A stretch of DNA of 64,000 nucleotides, from the NCBI RefSeq assembly GCF_900206265.1, contig NZ_LT907782.1:1736001-1800000 (forward strand), read 5' to 3'. Origin of the DNA: Nitrosomonas ureae (lineage in GTDB: Bacteria > Pseudomonadota > Gammaproteobacteria > Burkholderiales > Nitrosomonadaceae). Positions 27,661 to 39,956 of the stretch are shown piece by piece. Under the pieces are notes generated by a model. That model did not search any database. It had not been told where the DNA came from and saw only the letters and a list, made by a program, of their open reading frames with translations. Position 1 is the stretch's first letter. Each line of letters starts with the position of its first letter. A program made the position numbers and the translations under genes.

Positions 27661-29517
27661 CTATTCAACCGTCACTGCTTTTGCAAGATTCCTCGGCTTA
27701 TCAACATCAGTACCCTTCACTAAGGCCACATGATAAGCCAGTAATTGTAAAGGTATGGTATGTAAGATAGGGCTCAGTAAACCTGCATGCTCAGATAGGC
27801 GAATCACATGCAGATTCTTGCTTTGCGTTATTTGAGAATCTGCATCTGCAAATACATAGAGTTCACCACCTCGTGCATGAACTTCTTGCAAATTTGATTT
27901 AAGTTTGCCTATCAATTGATCATTAGGTGCAATTGCTACTACAGGCATTTCACTATCAACCAAAGCCAACGGACCATGCTTCAACTCTCCCGCTGCATAA
28001 GCCTCGGCATGGATGTATGAAATTTCTTTAAGCTTAAGCGCTCCTTCCATCGCGATAGGATAATGGACCCCACGCCCAAGAAATAATGCATGACGCTTCT
28101 GTGCAAAATTTTTTGCCCAAATCTTCACTTGCGGTTCGATTTGCAGTGCGTGCTGTAGGGCCACCGGCAAATGTCGAAGCGCCATAATCATCTGCCGCTC
28201 ATTATTAGTCGATAATTTATGACGCAACTTTGCAAGTACCATTGCCAATAACAATAATGAAGCCAATTGTGTAGTAAATGCTTTCGTTGAGGCCACTCCA
28301 ATCTCTGGGCCGGCATGTGTGAGAAAGCATAAATCAGCTTGCCGTATCAAAGCACTCTCCGGTACATTGCAAACAGCAAGACTATATTGATGACCTAGCT
28401 TTTTAGCATAACTTATCGCCGCCAGAGTATCTGCAGTTTCACCGGACTGAGAAATACCGACCACTAAGGTAGCCTGATCTGCCAGAGGGTTACGATAACG
28501 ATATTCGCTGGCAATTTCTACATTGCAAGGAATTCCAGCTACAGTTTCCAACCAGTGCCTTGCCACTAAACCTGCATGATAACTTGTTCCGCATGCCAGA
28601 ATCAGAATATTGCTAATTCTGGAAAATACCTCTTTAGCCTTATTACCAAATAATTCGGGTGAAATTGATTTAGCATTTAAAATCATCTCTAGAGTATTAG
28701 TTACAGCGCTGGGTTGCTCGAAAATTTCTTTCTGCATAAAATGTGCATAAGGTCCCAGCTCAATTGCATCACTTGATAGATTACTTTCGTGAACAGAACG
28801 TTCCACTTCTTTCACTGAGTTCGTATTTAGACAATTGACAATGCGATATCTGTCGCAGGTAAGTTCAGCCACATCGCCTTCTTCCAAATAAATCATATTT
28901 CTAGTCGCTTTTAGCAAAGCTGATGCATCAGAAGCCGCATAATTACCGCCTTCACCTAAACCCAATAATAACGGTGCTCCATTACGCGCCACAACAATCC
29001 TTTCCGGTCGGGCTTCTTCCATAACCGCTATCGCATAAGCACCTTGTAGTTCAGCAATTGATACGCAAACTGCTGCTATCAAATCACCGGTATGCTTAAG
29101 GTTAAAAGAAATTAAATGCGCAATTACTTCAGAGTCAGTATCAGAAATAAATTCAAACCCTTCGACTTGCAGGCGTTTGCGCATTATTTCATGGTTCTCA
29201 ATTATTCCATTGTGCGTAATGGCAATTCGAGCAGGAGATTCTGCTGTTCCAGAAAAATGAGGATGCGCATTATGCTCAGAAGGAACCCCATGCGTCGCCC
29301 AGCGAGTATGTGCAATACCCGCAAAACCTCGTATCTTCTTTTCATGTGCAAGCTTTTGTAACTCGGCTACACGGCCCGTAGTGCGCAATCTCTGCAGACC
29401 ATTACAAGTCACTACGAGACCAGCGGAATCATACCCTCGGTATTCTAAATGTAATAATCCATCCAACAACACCGGCACGATGTTATTATTTGCTACTGCA
29501 CCTACTATTCCACACAT
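27661..29517 (-). CDS. glmS: glutamine-fructose-6-phosphate aminotransferase
   Basis: GlmS makes glucosamine-6-phosphate from fructose-6-phosphate and glutamine, the entry to peptidoglycan and LPS sugars. The 618-residue enzyme starts MCGIVGAV, with Cys2 as the glutaminase nucleophile, and has HTRWATHGVPSEHNAHPH in the N-terminal domain. Two SIS domains follow (ILACGTSYHAGLVARHWLE, VGISQSGETADTLAA, then LFLGRGVHYPIAMEGALKLK). The end AKAVTVE holds the Lys of the sugar site. It follows glmU on the same strand; no glmS ribozyme-like element is apparent. Confidence 0.98.
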   Translation of the reverse strand: MCGIVGAVANNNIVPVLLDGLLHLEYRGYDSAGLVVTCNGLQRLRTTGRVAELQKLAHEKKIRGFAGIAHTRWATHGVPSEHNAHPHFSGTAESPARIAITHNGIIENHEIMRKRLQVEGFEFISDTDSEVIAHLISFNLKHTGDLIAAVCVSIAELQGAYAIAVMEEARPERIVVARNGAPLLLGLGEGGNYAASDASALLKATRNMIYLEEGDVAELTCDRYRIVNCLNTNSVKEVERSVHESNLSSDAIELGPYAHFMQKEIFEQPSAVTNTLEMILNAKSISPELFGNKAKEVFSRISNILILACGTSYHAGLVARHWLETVAGIPCNVEIASEYRYRNPLADQATLVVGISQSGETADTLAAISYAKKLGHQYSLAVCNVPESALIRQADLCFLTHAGPEIGVASTKAFTTQLASLLLLAMVLAKLRHKLSTNNERQMIMALRHLPVALQHALQIEPQVKIWAKNFAQKRHALFLGRGVHYPIAMEGALKLKEISYIHAEAYAAGELKHGPLALVDSEMPVVAIAPNDQLIGKLKSNLQEVHARGGELYVFADADSQITQSKNLHVIRLSEHAGLLSPILHTIPLQLLAYHVALVKGTDVDKPRNLAKAVTVE

Positions 29518-29580
29518 ATCACATTTTCCTGCTACTCAGGCTGACAAAAAAATACTACTTAGATAATAGAAAATACCATT

Positions 29581-30954
29581 CTATTTTTTAATTTTTGGCG
29601 GACGCTTCCATCCACTAATGCTGATCTGCCTTGATCTGGATAAAGTCAGCTGATTCTCGGGTGTTTCTTTTGTAATCGTTGATCCAGAACCAATGTATGA
29701 ACCCCTTGATATCTTAACCGGCGCGATAAGTTGCGTATCCGATCCAATAAATACATCATCCTCGACAATGGTAGTGTGTTTGTTAGCGCCATCGTAATTA
29801 CAAGTGATTGTTCCAGCGCCGATATTGACATTCTTCCCTACGCAAGAGTCTCCAATATAGCTCAAATGATTCGTTTTGCTCCCCACACCAATCTGGCTAT
29901 TTTTAACTTCAACAAAATTACCAATCTGTACTTTACTTGCTAGTCTAGTACCAGGTCGGATGCGAGCATAAGGGCCTATCTTGCAATTTTCACTAATTTC
30001 TGTACCCTCTATCATGCTGTACGGATGAATAATACTCCCCGCCGCTACTGTTACATTCCTGAGTATGCAATGGGCGCCTACCCGCACAAAGTTACCTAGC
30101 TTTACAGTTCCTTCAAAAATACAATTAATATCAATCTCAACATCGGATCCACAGATAAGTTCACCTCGTATATCAATTCGTGCGGGATCAGTTACCCTAA
30201 CTCCTGTACTCAATAACTCATTAGCACAATTCCTTTGAAATAATCTTTCAAGTTCTGCCAATTGGTATTTGTTATTAACACCCATTACTTCCCAGAAGTT
30301 CTTAACCTGCACGGATGCAACATGCACACCATCTTTAAAAGCCATCGCAATAATATCTGTTAAATAATATTCATGTTGGGTATTTTTATTTTTTAGCTTA
30401 GGTAACCATTTGTGTAAATACACGTTGGGTATAAGCATAATCCCCGTATTAATTTCATATATACTTTGCAGTTCCGTACTGGCATCTTTTTGTTCAACGA
30501 CTGCAGTAATTGCCTTGGTATTTACATCACGCACAATCCTGCCATAACCAAAAGGATTTTCTACAACTGCGGATAACATAGCACAGCTTTTCCCATCTAC
30601 CACGATCAATAATTGACGCAATTCCTGAGCACTCACTAATGGAACATCCCCATAAAGAATAAGTGTCAAACCATCGTCACTAAGTTGAGATAATGCTTGC
30701 ATTAACGCATGCCCGGTACCCAATTGTTGTTCCTGTATTACCCACGTCAAGTCATCTCCAATGACTGATTTCTTTATTTTTTCTCCATCATGGCCAATAA
30801 CTACACAAATTTTATTAGGCGACAGCTTTCGGGCCGTATTGATAACATGCGTAAGCAGGGGCTGACCTGCCAAAGTATGCAATACTTTTGGAAGAGAAGA
30901 ATGCATGCGCTTTCCAGCACCTGCTGCGAGAATTACTACATTAAGCTTCAACAC
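29581..30954 (-). CDS. glmU: bifunctional UDP-N-acetylglucosamine pyrophosphorylase / glucosamine-1-P N-acetyltransferase
   Basis: GlmU acetylates glucosamine-1-phosphate and uridylylates it to UDP-GlcNAc. The 457-residue protein has the N-terminal nucleotidyltransferase domain (VVILAAGAGKRMHSSLPKVL, LYGDVPLV, GYGRIVRD, EINTGIMLI). The C-terminal left-handed beta helix of hexapeptide repeats includes ARIRPGTRLA, GNFVEVKNSQIG, HLSYIGDS and NIGAGTITCNYDG. Length is typical. It lies immediately upstream of glmS, so two consecutive UDP-GlcNAc steps are co-expressed. The atp terminator separates it from atpC. Confidence 0.98.
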   Translation of the reverse strand: MLKLNVVILAAGAGKRMHSSLPKVLHTLAGQPLLTHVINTARKLSPNKICVVIGHDGEKIKKSVIGDDLTWVIQEQQLGTGHALMQALSQLSDDGLTLILYGDVPLVSAQELRQLLIVVDGKSCAMLSAVVENPFGYGRIVRDVNTKAITAVVEQKDASTELQSIYEINTGIMLIPNVYLHKWLPKLKNKNTQHEYYLTDIIAMAFKDGVHVASVQVKNFWEVMGVNNKYQLAELERLFQRNCANELLSTGVRVTDPARIDIRGELICGSDVEIDINCIFEGTVKLGNFVRVGAHCILRNVTVAAGSIIHPYSMIEGTEISENCKIGPYARIRPGTRLASKVQIGNFVEVKNSQIGVGSKTNHLSYIGDSCVGKNVNIGAGTITCNYDGANKHTTIVEDDVFIGSDTQLIAPVKISRGSYIGSGSTITKETPENQLTLSRSRQISISGWKRPPKIKK

Positions 30955-31057
30955 AATTATGAATGATTTTAAAATAAATACCGTAATCTAATTGAATGAA
31001 ATAGCCTTTGTAAATTAGCTGATCGCTCATTTTAAATATTAATCATTTTACTTTAGT

Positions 31058-31111
31058 AAATAAAGAACACAAAAAAGGCGACATATGTCGCCTTTTTTGT
31101 GTTCTTTATTT
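31058..31111. terminator. 54-bp perfect palindrome, terminator of the atp operon
   Basis: A perfect 27-bp inverted repeat centred between 31084 and 31085 (core GGCGACATATGTCGCC, flanked by runs of A and T). Either strand gives a stem followed by TTTTTTGTGTTCTTTATT, so it can terminate in both directions. It lies about 100 bases after the atpC stop and about 100 before the glmU start. Confidence 0.93.
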
Positions 31112-31211
31112 TGGTGAATATACCATAAGTAGTGGAGTATCAATTACATTCTTCGATTCACTTTTATTCAGTCACTTTTCAACAAAAACTGAAAATCGAT
31201 CTACATTTTAA

Positions 31212-31637
31212 CTAATGCCCACGTTTTCTTAACTTATTAATTGCAGCTAATTGCGCCATCGCTTCAATCAATTCAGCTTGAGCTTTGATATAATCCAATT
31301 CAGATTCCTTATTTTTCATAGCCTCTTCAGCGGCTCGTTTCGCCTCAAGCGCTTTTGCTTCATCAAGATCGTGACTCCGCACAGCAGTATCGGCTAATAT
31401 GGTAACAATATCCGGCTGAACTTCCAGCATCCCTCCAGATACATATATCAGCTCTTCTTCCTGTAATTGAGCCTTTATACGTACCATCCCAGATTTTATT
31501 TTTGTTAGCATCGGTGTATGTCGTGGATAGATTCCCACTTCGCCCATCTGAGCCGGCGCAACCATAAACTCCACAGGCCCAGAATAAATTGACTCTTCAG
31601 CACTAACTATATCAAGATGAAAAATGGTACCCATCAC
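31212..31637 (-). CDS. atpC: ATP synthase F1 epsilon subunit
   Basis: The 141-residue epsilon subunit of the central stalk couples rotation and inhibits ATP hydrolysis. The N-terminal beta barrel starts [15 protein letters not shown] and has [13 protein letters not shown] and [20 protein letters not shown]; the C-terminal two-helix hairpin is rich in Ala, Glu and Lys. It is the last gene of the atp operon, 15 bases after atpD. Two adjacent ATG codons open the frame. Confidence 0.97.
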   Translation of the reverse strand: MMGTIFHLDIVSAEESIYSGPVEFMVAPAQMGEVGIYPRHTPMLTKIKSGMVRIKAQLQEEELIYVSGGMLEVQPDIVTILADTAVRSHDLDEAKALEAKRAAEEAMKNKESELDYIKAQAELIEAMAQLAAINKLRKRGH

Positions 31638-31651
31638 TATTTTCTCTGAGA

Positions 31652-33040
<1,389 letters not shown>

Positions 33041-33059
33041 CTAAACTAATACAAAATTT

Positions 33060-33944
33060 TTAAACAGCCGCAGCGCCTCCGACAATCTCAGACAATTCCT
33101 TCGTAATTGCTGCTTGTCTTGATTTATTATAAATCAGTGTCAATTCATCAATAACATTACCAGCATTGTCCGAAGCAGCTTTCATCGCCACCATCCTTGC
33201 CGACTGCTCTGACGCCATATTCTCAGCAACCGCCTGATATATCAAAGCCTCCACATATCGAACCATAATATCATCAATGACCGACTTCGCCTCTGGCTCA
33301 TAGATGTAATCCCATGATACTTTCTGCTTTTCATCACTCCCAGCTTCACTTTTTATAAGCTCATCAGTTAAAGGCAGCAGTTGCTCCATAACTGGTTGTT
33401 GCTTCATGGTATTGATAAAACGATTATAAAAAATATATACTCGATCAAACTTATCATGTGTATAACCGTCCAACACCACTTTAACCGCACCAATAAGTCG
33501 CACAATATCTGGTGTATCACCAAGTCCCACAACTTGAGACGTGATATTCGCACCAATCCGGCTCATAAAACCTAATCCTTTGTTACCAATACAACAAACC
33601 TCAATCTGCTCCCCCTCATTATTCCATAACTTCATTTGACTCAGAGTCTTGCGTAAGACGTTAGTATTCAATCCGCCACATAACCCTTTGTCTGAGGTTA
33701 CGACAATAATGCCAATCCTTTTGACGGTATCCCGCTCGATCAAGAATGGGTGTCTATACTCAGTATTCGCCCGACTCATATGCGCAGCTACATTGCGTAT
33801 TTTTTCTCCATAGGGGCGCGCCTTCTTCATACGATCTTGAGCCTTCCGCATTTTTGATGCCGCAACCATCTCCATGGCACGGGTTATTTTTTGCGTATTT
33901 TTTACACTCTTTATTTTATTGCGTATTTCTCTGCTACCGGCCAT
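33060..33944 (-). CDS. atpG: ATP synthase F1 gamma subunit
   Basis: The gamma subunit is the rotating shaft inside the alpha3-beta3 ring. The 294-residue protein has the conserved N-terminal coiled coil [20 protein letters not shown] with [16 protein letters not shown], the central [16 protein letters not shown] and the C-terminal helix [19 protein letters not shown] ending ARQ-like [18 protein letters not shown]. It starts four bases after the atpA stop, with the two genes tightly coupled. Confidence 0.98.
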   Translation of the reverse strand: MAGSREIRNKIKSVKNTQKITRAMEMVAASKMRKAQDRMKKARPYGEKIRNVAAHMSRANTEYRHPFLIERDTVKRIGIIVVTSDKGLCGGLNTNVLRKTLSQMKLWNNEGEQIEVCCIGNKGLGFMSRIGANITSQVVGLGDTPDIVRLIGAVKVVLDGYTHDKFDRVYIFYNRFINTMKQQPVMEQLLPLTDELIKSEAGSDEKQKVSWDYIYEPEAKSVIDDIMVRYVEALIYQAVAENMASEQSARMVAMKAASDNAGNVIDELTLIYNKSRQAAITKELSEIVGGAAAV

Positions 33945-33948
33945 TTGC

Positions 33949-35490
33949 TTAATATGTTCCGCTTTGCTTAAATTCCACGATTGCTGCTGTCAATTCCTTC
34001 TCGGTTCCAGCATCAAGCTCTTTATTTCTCTCAATATTATCAAGAATATTTCCATGTTGGCCACGAATATAGCTTTTCAGTGCCGACTCGAATGCCAAAG
34101 CACGAGCAACTTCAACATCATCGAAATAGCCATTATTAATGGCAAATAAAGTAAGCGCCATTTCTGAAACGCTAAGAGTCGCATATTGAGGTTGCTTCAT
34201 AAGCTCAGTCGCCATTTTTCCACGCTCAAGCTGTTTCCGCGTTGCTTCATCCAAATCAGATGCAAATTGAGCAAACGCAGCTAGTTCGCGATATTGTGCT
34301 AGAGCCAAACGTATGCCACCACCAAGCTTTTTTATCACTTTGGTTTGCGCTGCACCACCTACACGAGAGACAGAAACACCTGCATTAATCGCCGGACGTA
34401 TACCCGCATTAAACAAATCTGTTTCAAGGAAAATTTGTCCATCTGTGATAGAAATTACATTAGTTGGCACGAAAGCGGTTACGTCACCCGCTTGCGTTTC
34501 AATGATCGGCAACGCCGTTAAAGAACCTGTCTTTCCTTTTACCGCACCATTTGTTGCTTTTTCAACATAAGCCGCACTCACTCGCGCCGCCCTTTCTAAC
34601 AAACGCGAATGAAGATAAAAAACATCGCCCGGATATGCTTCACGGCCCGGAGGTCGTCTCAGAAGTAAAGAAATCTGCCTATAGGCCCATGCTTGTTTAG
34701 TTAAATCATCATAAACAATCAAAGCATCTTGACCTTTGTCTCGGAAATACTCACCCATAGTACAACCTGAATAAGGCGCAATAAATTGCATTGCCGCTGA
34801 TTCTGAGGCTGTCGCCGCCACCACAATGGTATATTCCATTGCACCATGCTCTTCAAGTTTGCGCACTACGTTTGCAATCGATGATGCTTTCTGTCCGACC
34901 GCAACATATATACAGAGCATATCTTGGCCTTTCTGATTCAGGATCGCATCAATTGCAACAGCAGTTTTACCTGTTTGACGATCACCGATGATCAATTCCC
35001 GCTGCCCTCGACCAATTGGCACCATGGAATCCACAGACTTCAATCCAGTTTGCACTGGCTGATCAACAGATTGCCGCCATATAACACCCGGTGCAATTTT
35101 CTCAATAGGCTCCGACCTAGCAGCTGTAACAGGACCCTTTCCATCTATCGGCTGGCCTAGTGCATTCACGACACGCCCCAACAAACCTTCTCCCACGGGA
35201 ACCTCAAGAATACGCCCAGTACATTTGACTGTATCACCTTCACGGATATGCTCATAGGCTCCCATAATAACTGCGCCCACTGAGTCCCTTTCAAGATTCA
35301 ATGCCAGACCAAAAGTATTGCCCGGAAACTCCAACATTTCTCCTTGCATTACATCTGACAATCCATGTATACGTACAATACCGTCTGTTACAGAAACAAT
35401 AGTTCCTTGCGTACGAATCTCTGTCGTATCCGCAAGTCCCTCAATCCTTTTTTTAATCAGCTCACTGATTTCGGATGGATTTAACTGCAT
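33949..35490 (-). CDS. atpA: ATP synthase F1 alpha subunit
   Basis: The 513-residue non-catalytic nucleotide-binding alpha subunit. Visible motifs are the P-loop [18 protein letters not shown] near residue 170, [40 protein letters not shown] and the arginine-finger segment [19 protein letters not shown]. The N-terminus [19 protein letters not shown] is typical. ATG at 35490, 12 bases after atpH. Confidence 0.98.
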   Translation of the reverse strand: MQLNPSEISELIKKRIEGLADTTEIRTQGTIVSVTDGIVRIHGLSDVMQGEMLEFPGNTFGLALNLERDSVGAVIMGAYEHIREGDTVKCTGRILEVPVGEGLLGRVVNALGQPIDGKGPVTAARSEPIEKIAPGVIWRQSVDQPVQTGLKSVDSMVPIGRGQRELIIGDRQTGKTAVAIDAILNQKGQDMLCIYVAVGQKASSIANVVRKLEEHGAMEYTIVVAATASESAAMQFIAPYSGCTMGEYFRDKGQDALIVYDDLTKQAWAYRQISLLLRRPPGREAYPGDVFYLHSRLLERAARVSAAYVEKATNGAVKGKTGSLTALPIIETQAGDVTAFVPTNVISITDGQIFLETDLFNAGIRPAINAGVSVSRVGGAAQTKVIKKLGGGIRLALAQYRELAAFAQFASDLDEATRKQLERGKMATELMKQPQYATLSVSEMALTLFAINNGYFDDVEVARALAFESALKSYIRGQHGNILDNIERNKELDAGTEKELTAAIVEFKQSGTY

Positions 35491-35502
35491 TTAATTTAAC
35501 TC

Positions 35503-36039
35503 CTAGCTTTTAAGGGCAACAGCCATGGCTTCTAGTTTCCCGCGAACTGATGCATCCAAAGTTTCATCACCAATTTCCACTTTGACACCACCTATCAATT
35601 CGGGATCAACACTCACTTGAGCTTCTATCTTACGATTAAACTTTCGCTCTAAATTATTAATCAATCTATCAACTTGATCGCTCTGCATTTTAAATGCACT
35701 GATGATTTTAGCCTCTAAAACACCTTCGTGCTGCGCTTTTAACTGCTCAAACAGTTGACTCACTTGAGATAACAGCAGCACACGTTTATTTTCGACCAGC
35801 AACATGATTAGATTCCGCGCCTCAGCAGGGAATTTTTTTCCACCAATATCCAGAATCAATTCACTTAACTGACTAACTGATATCCGTGGATTCCCGACAA
35901 GAAGCTTCATTTGATCATCTTCTGCTATCGAAGCCGCAAGCTGTAATATTTTTGACCATTGAGATAATTCTTTTTTTTCAACAGCGAACTTATATGCCGC
36001 TTCCGCATACGGTCTTGCAACAGTAATTGCTTCAGCCAT
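35503..36039 (-). CDS. atpH: ATP synthase F1 delta subunit
   Basis: The 178-residue delta subunit links the peripheral stalk to the top of F1. It has TVARPYAEAAYKFAVEK at the N-terminus, RNLIMLLVENKRVLLL in the middle and the conserved C-terminal GGVKVEIGDETLDASVRGKL. Its ATG shares one base with the atpF stop codon, so the two are translationally coupled. Confidence 0.97.
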   Translation of the reverse strand: MAEAITVARPYAEAAYKFAVEKKELSQWSKILQLAASIAEDDQMKLLVGNPRISVSQLSELILDIGGKKFPAEARNLIMLLVENKRVLLLSQVSQLFEQLKAQHEGVLEAKIISAFKMQSDQVDRLINNLERKFNRKIEAQVSVDPELIGGVKVEIGDETLDASVRGKLEAMAVALKS

Positions 36040-36512
36040 TATTTTAAATCTTCCCGTATTGCAACAAGCAGATCAGCATGCGCTTTGGAATCCACTTCGC
36101 GACGTAAAATTTTTGCCGCTCCCGCCACTGCCAATTCCGAAACTTGTTGCCTTAGCACTTCTTTTGCACTGAAAATTTCATGCTCTATATCTGCTTTAGC
36201 ACCAGCAACTATTCGATCACCTTCTTCTTTTGCAGACTTTTTTGCCTCTTCAATAATTTCTGTGGCACGTTTTTCAGCTTGAATAATTATTTCGGAGGCA
36301 CGCTGTTTCGCATCTTTCAACACATCTGAAGAGCGTTGACTTGCCAATTCTAATTCGTGACGTCCACGCTCACCAGCAGCCAGACCGTCAGCAATCGTTT
36401 TTTGCCGTTCTTCTATTGCGCGCAACAATGGTGGCCATACATACCTGACAGTAAACCAAATGAAGACTGAAAAGGCTATCGCCTGCGAAATTAAAGTAAA
36501 GTTAATATTCAT
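36039..36512 (-). CDS. atpF: ATP synthase Fo subunit b
   Basis: A 157-residue subunit b of the peripheral stalk: one N-terminal membrane helix (LISQAIAFSVFIWFTVRYVW) with the typical PPLL turn, then a long charged coiled coil (EERQKTIADGLAAGERG and onward). Starts MNINFTLISQAIAF, the betaproteobacterial form. It lies between atpE and atpH in the standard order. Confidence 0.97.
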   Translation of the reverse strand: MNINFTLISQAIAFSVFIWFTVRYVWPPLLRAIEERQKTIADGLAAGERGRHELELASQRSSDVLKDAKQRASEIIIQAEKRATEIIEEAKKSAKEEGDRIVAGAKADIEHEIFSAKEVLRQQVSELAVAGAAKILRREVDSKAHADLLVAIREDLK

Positions 36513-36552
36513 GACAAGCCTGTATTATCTGATCTAAACAGCAATGACATTA

Positions 36553-36867
<315 letters not shown>

Positions 36868-36873
36868 CTAGAA

Positions 36874-37683
36874 CTAATGCGATTCATGCGCCATCGATAG
36901 ATACACAACTGTCAACATCATGAAGATAAATGCTTGCAAAGTAACAATCAAGATGTGGAATATTGCCCAACCCGCCCCTAATACTGCGCCAAAAATTGTG
37001 CCCGATATGCCAGTTGCCGCCCACATGCCCAACAATAGAAAAATAATTTCGCCAGCGTATATATTTCCAAAAAGCCGCAGAGAGTGGGATAACGGTTTTG
37101 ATACATATTCAATAAAATTGAATAATAAATTCAACGGCCATAGCAATGGATTTTTTCCAAATGGCGTGCAGAAAAGCTCATGCATCCAACCACCCAACCC
37201 TTTAACCTTTACATTGAAGAAAAGCATAAGCAGCCATATCGATAAAGCCAAAGCAAAAGTTGTATTAACATCCGTTGTTGGCACTATCTTCCAATTGTGC
37301 AAACCAAATGCATGCTCCATAATCCACGCCATAATATCTATAGGCAGAATGTCCATGGCATTCATCATTAAAACCCACACAAAGATGGTTAATGCTGCAG
37401 GCGCGACAAACACATGCCGATTGCCGTGAAATGTATTCTTGACTTCATTATCAATGAATTCAACAGCCAGCTCGATGAAAGCCTGAGTCTTGGACGGCAC
37501 TCCAGAAGTTGCCTTACGTACCACCAGCCATATAAACCCTAAGCTTATAACACCCAGAATAATGGATGTCACCAAAGTATCTACATGCAGAACCCAGAAT
37601 GATCCTTCCCGGACTTGAGTTGTTAAATAGGTGAGATGATGCTCAATATATGACGTGGGTGTAAGTTCTGTATCGGATGCCAT
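36874..37683 (-). CDS. atpB: ATP synthase Fo subunit a
   Basis: The 269-residue stator subunit a that forms the two proton half-channels. The essential Arg is in [19 protein letters not shown], and the late helix has [20 protein letters not shown] with the conserved Gln. Long insertions typical of betaproteobacteria precede these. I start at the ATG at 37683; an in-frame GTG at 37698 would add five residues. It follows atpI by about 24 bases. Confidence 0.97.
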   Translation of the reverse strand: MASDTELTPTSYIEHHLTYLTTQVREGSFWVLHVDTLVTSIILGVISLGFIWLVVRKATSGVPSKTQAFIELAVEFIDNEVKNTFHGNRHVFVAPAALTIFVWVLMMNAMDILPIDIMAWIMEHAFGLHNWKIVPTTDVNTTFALALSIWLLMLFFNVKVKGLGGWMHELFCTPFGKNPLLWPLNLLFNFIEYVSKPLSHSLRLFGNIYAGEIIFLLLGMWAATGISGTIFGAVLGAGWAIFHILIVTLQAFIFMMLTVVYLSMAHESH

Positions 37684-37706
37684 GTGCTGCCGCTTCACTT
37701 GTGAAT

Positions 37707-38090
37707 TTATCTTATCTTCTTAGTATTATCTGCTACTAATAACACCATGCTATAAACTAAAACCATCAGAATGAATGTTCCAATAAACACGAGCGCATTA
37801 ACACTTGTGTAAAACTTGAACACCATCCATAACAAACCAATTATCAATATTATTTTAACCGCCTCGGCTCTTAGCGCAGTTCTAATCGCACCGCCTGCTG
37901 TATATCCCTGATGACGCGATACAATCAGCGCAAATACAGTTGAGGAAATTACGTTTACCCCTCCACCTAGCATTGCTGAAATTGCGCCATGCTTGCCAAG
38001 AGTCAGCATAAAGATAATTACTAACACAAACGTAAACAACAACTGCACAAGCAGAACAATTTTAAGCGACCTACTCTTTATCCAAGACAT
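37707..38090 (-). CDS. atpI: ATP synthase assembly protein AtpI
   Basis: A 127-residue protein with four predicted helices, including [20 protein letters not shown] and the [19 protein letters not shown] segment typical of AtpI. AtpI helps assemble the c ring in several bacteria. It is the first gene of the operon, so the atp promoter should lie in the 165 bases before it, after the thiolase stop. Confidence 0.9.
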   Translation of the reverse strand: MSWIKSRSLKIVLLVQLLFTFVLVIIFMLTLGKHGAISAMLGGGVNVISSTVFALIVSRHQGYTAGGAIRTALRAEAVKIILIIGLLWMVFKFYTSVNALVFIGTFILMVLVYSMVLLVADNTKKIR

Positions 38091-38255
38091 TTTTTACTTG
38101 CCCTTGGAACAGACAGCATATCTGCACTTAAAAAAGGCGCAACTATAGCCTAATTGTCCCTGTCAGTCAACGTGAACTCGCATTTAACTTCTATCTGTTG
38201 CGCTTCTCTTTTACCAGATATCAAACAAAAGCCCTATGCCAAAAGCCTTATGCCG

Positions 38256-39437
38256 CTATTCATGTTTCTCAAAGATTGCCGCAATCCCTTGACCGCCCCC
38301 AATGCACATAGTGACCAACGCATAACGCCCACCGACACGCTGCAATTCATACAGCGCTTTGATTGTTAAAATACAACCCGTTGCACCTATCGGATGACCT
38401 AATGCCACTGCCCCTCCATTAGGATTAGTTTTTTTCGGATCAAATTGCAATTCCTTTGCGACCGCACACGCTTGTACAGCAAACGCTTCATTGGACTCAA
38501 TTACATCCACCTCAACTAGTTTGATATTTGCACGCTGCAATGCTATTTGCACAGCGGGCACCGGTCCGATGCCCATAAATTTAGGATCTACACCGGCATG
38601 ACCATACGCAACCAACCTCGCCATCGGTTTTAAACCTCTTTTCCGTGCCACACCACTTTCCATCAAAACCACTGCGGCTGCACTATCGTTTATACCGGAG
38701 GCATTACCTGCAGTTACCGTACCCTCTCTTTTAAAAATAGTTCGAAGCTTACCTAAACTCTCTAAATTCGTATCTTTACGTGGATGCTCATCGGTATCAA
38801 AAAGAACTGTTTTTTTACCGACAACAATTTCAACAGGCAATATTTGCTCTTTGAAGTAGCCATTGTTAATAGCACTCGAGGCACGACGATGACTCTCCGC
38901 TGCAAATGCATCCTGTTCTGTTCTACTAATTTTCCATTTTTCTGCTATATTCTCGGCCATGATTCCCATATGCACGTGATCAAATGGATCGGTAAGTGCA
39001 CCGACCATCATGTCCACGGTGCCTCCGTCGTTCATGCACTGACCCCAACGCAATGCCGGTAATAAATAGCCCCCACGACTCATGGATTCCGCTCCGCCCG
39101 CGACTGCCACATCAGTATCATTGAGCATAATGCTTTGGCTGGCCGAAATAATGGCTTGCAACCCGCTTCCACACAAGCGATTAACTGTCAGCGCCGAAGT
39201 ATGGTGCGGCAAACCGCCATTGATACAAGCCACACGCGCTAGATACATATCGCGCGACTCTCCATGAATCACATTACCAAAAACCAGATGCTCCACATCA
39301 TTAGGATCAATTTTTGCTCGCAATACAGCTTCTCGCACTACTTTTGCCGCCAGATCAGCCGGAGCAATCTGCTGCAACGAACCACCATAATCACCTATGG
39401 CTGTCCGTACCCCACTTAAGACCACTACATCTCTCAT
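38256..39437 (-). CDS. acetyl-CoA acetyltransferase (thiolase)
   Basis: A 393-residue thiolase that condenses or cleaves acyl-CoA. The active-site Cys is in VNRLCGSGLQAI near residue 90, the catalytic His in NGGAVALGHPIGATGC and the second Cys in MCIGGGQGIA. RDVVVLSGVRTAIGDYGGSL is the typical start; the ATG at 39437 has GGAAAG just upstream. The sequence resembles PhaA/BktB-type biosynthetic thiolases, but no phaB or phaC is adjacent, so whether it serves polyhydroxyalkanoate, beta-oxidation or another path is open. It lies upstream of atpI on the same strand. Confidence 0.9.
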   Translation of the reverse strand: MRDVVVLSGVRTAIGDYGGSLQQIAPADLAAKVVREAVLRAKIDPNDVEHLVFGNVIHGESRDMYLARVACINGGLPHHTSALTVNRLCGSGLQAIISASQSIMLNDTDVAVAGGAESMSRGGYLLPALRWGQCMNDGGTVDMMVGALTDPFDHVHMGIMAENIAEKWKISRTEQDAFAAESHRRASSAINNGYFKEQILPVEIVVGKKTVLFDTDEHPRKDTNLESLGKLRTIFKREGTVTAGNASGINDSAAAVVLMESGVARKRGLKPMARLVAYGHAGVDPKFMGIGPVPAVQIALQRANIKLVEVDVIESNEAFAVQACAVAKELQFDPKKTNPNGGAVALGHPIGATGCILTIKALYELQRVGGRYALVTMCIGGGQGIAAIFEKHE

Positions 39438-39666
39438 GTACTTTCCTTGGTTAAAACACACCGAGCAATCATAATCAATACAACGAGTATTTAGGTAGCA
39501 ACCCAGCCCTCAATTCATTTAGGGCCAAAGATATAGCTGCCGAATCAGATAAATTGCTCTCGATTCTTTCAAAAAACTACTCTATCTTTCGGATTTACAT
39601 TTAATAGCAATGATATTCAGTGTACTCATTTTTATCAGATGCCTAGCTGCCATAATTACTCTCTCC

Positions 39667-39816
39667 CTAATAAATCAAATCATCGCAAACGACAGCGAGC
39701 AATAATTTCAAGAATGAAATTGCACAAATACCAACGAGCCGTCTTCTGCTATAAAGTGGCATATTTGGCATTATATATGCCTGCTCTTCGCCTTGATCCT
39801 TGATTTTAACTCTCAT
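39667..39816 (-). pseudogene. possible remnant of a DedD/SPOR-type gene start
   Basis: A 49-residue frame from the ATG at 39816 contains YSRRRLVGICAISFLKLLLA followed by VVCDD. This resembles the N-terminal membrane anchor of DedD/SPOR-domain proteins (RRRLVGA...LPMVLD). It then stops, and other frames further along the strand also look partly protein-like (ERIESNLSDSAAISLALNEL). I infer a possible decayed gene; chance cannot be excluded. The rest of the 39438-39956 gap shows no gene. A TATAAT at about 39900 may belong to the next plus-strand gene. Confidence 0.3.
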
Positions 39817-39956
39817 GCTAATCTACTCTATTAATACACATTGTATGGATTATGTCGCTTCGCCATTAATTAGCGTATCATGAGCCTTCAATAAATTAGG
39901 TATAATCAGCTTGACTTCTTAACGCGTACGATTAATTTGCTCCAGCCCGGTTTCAC

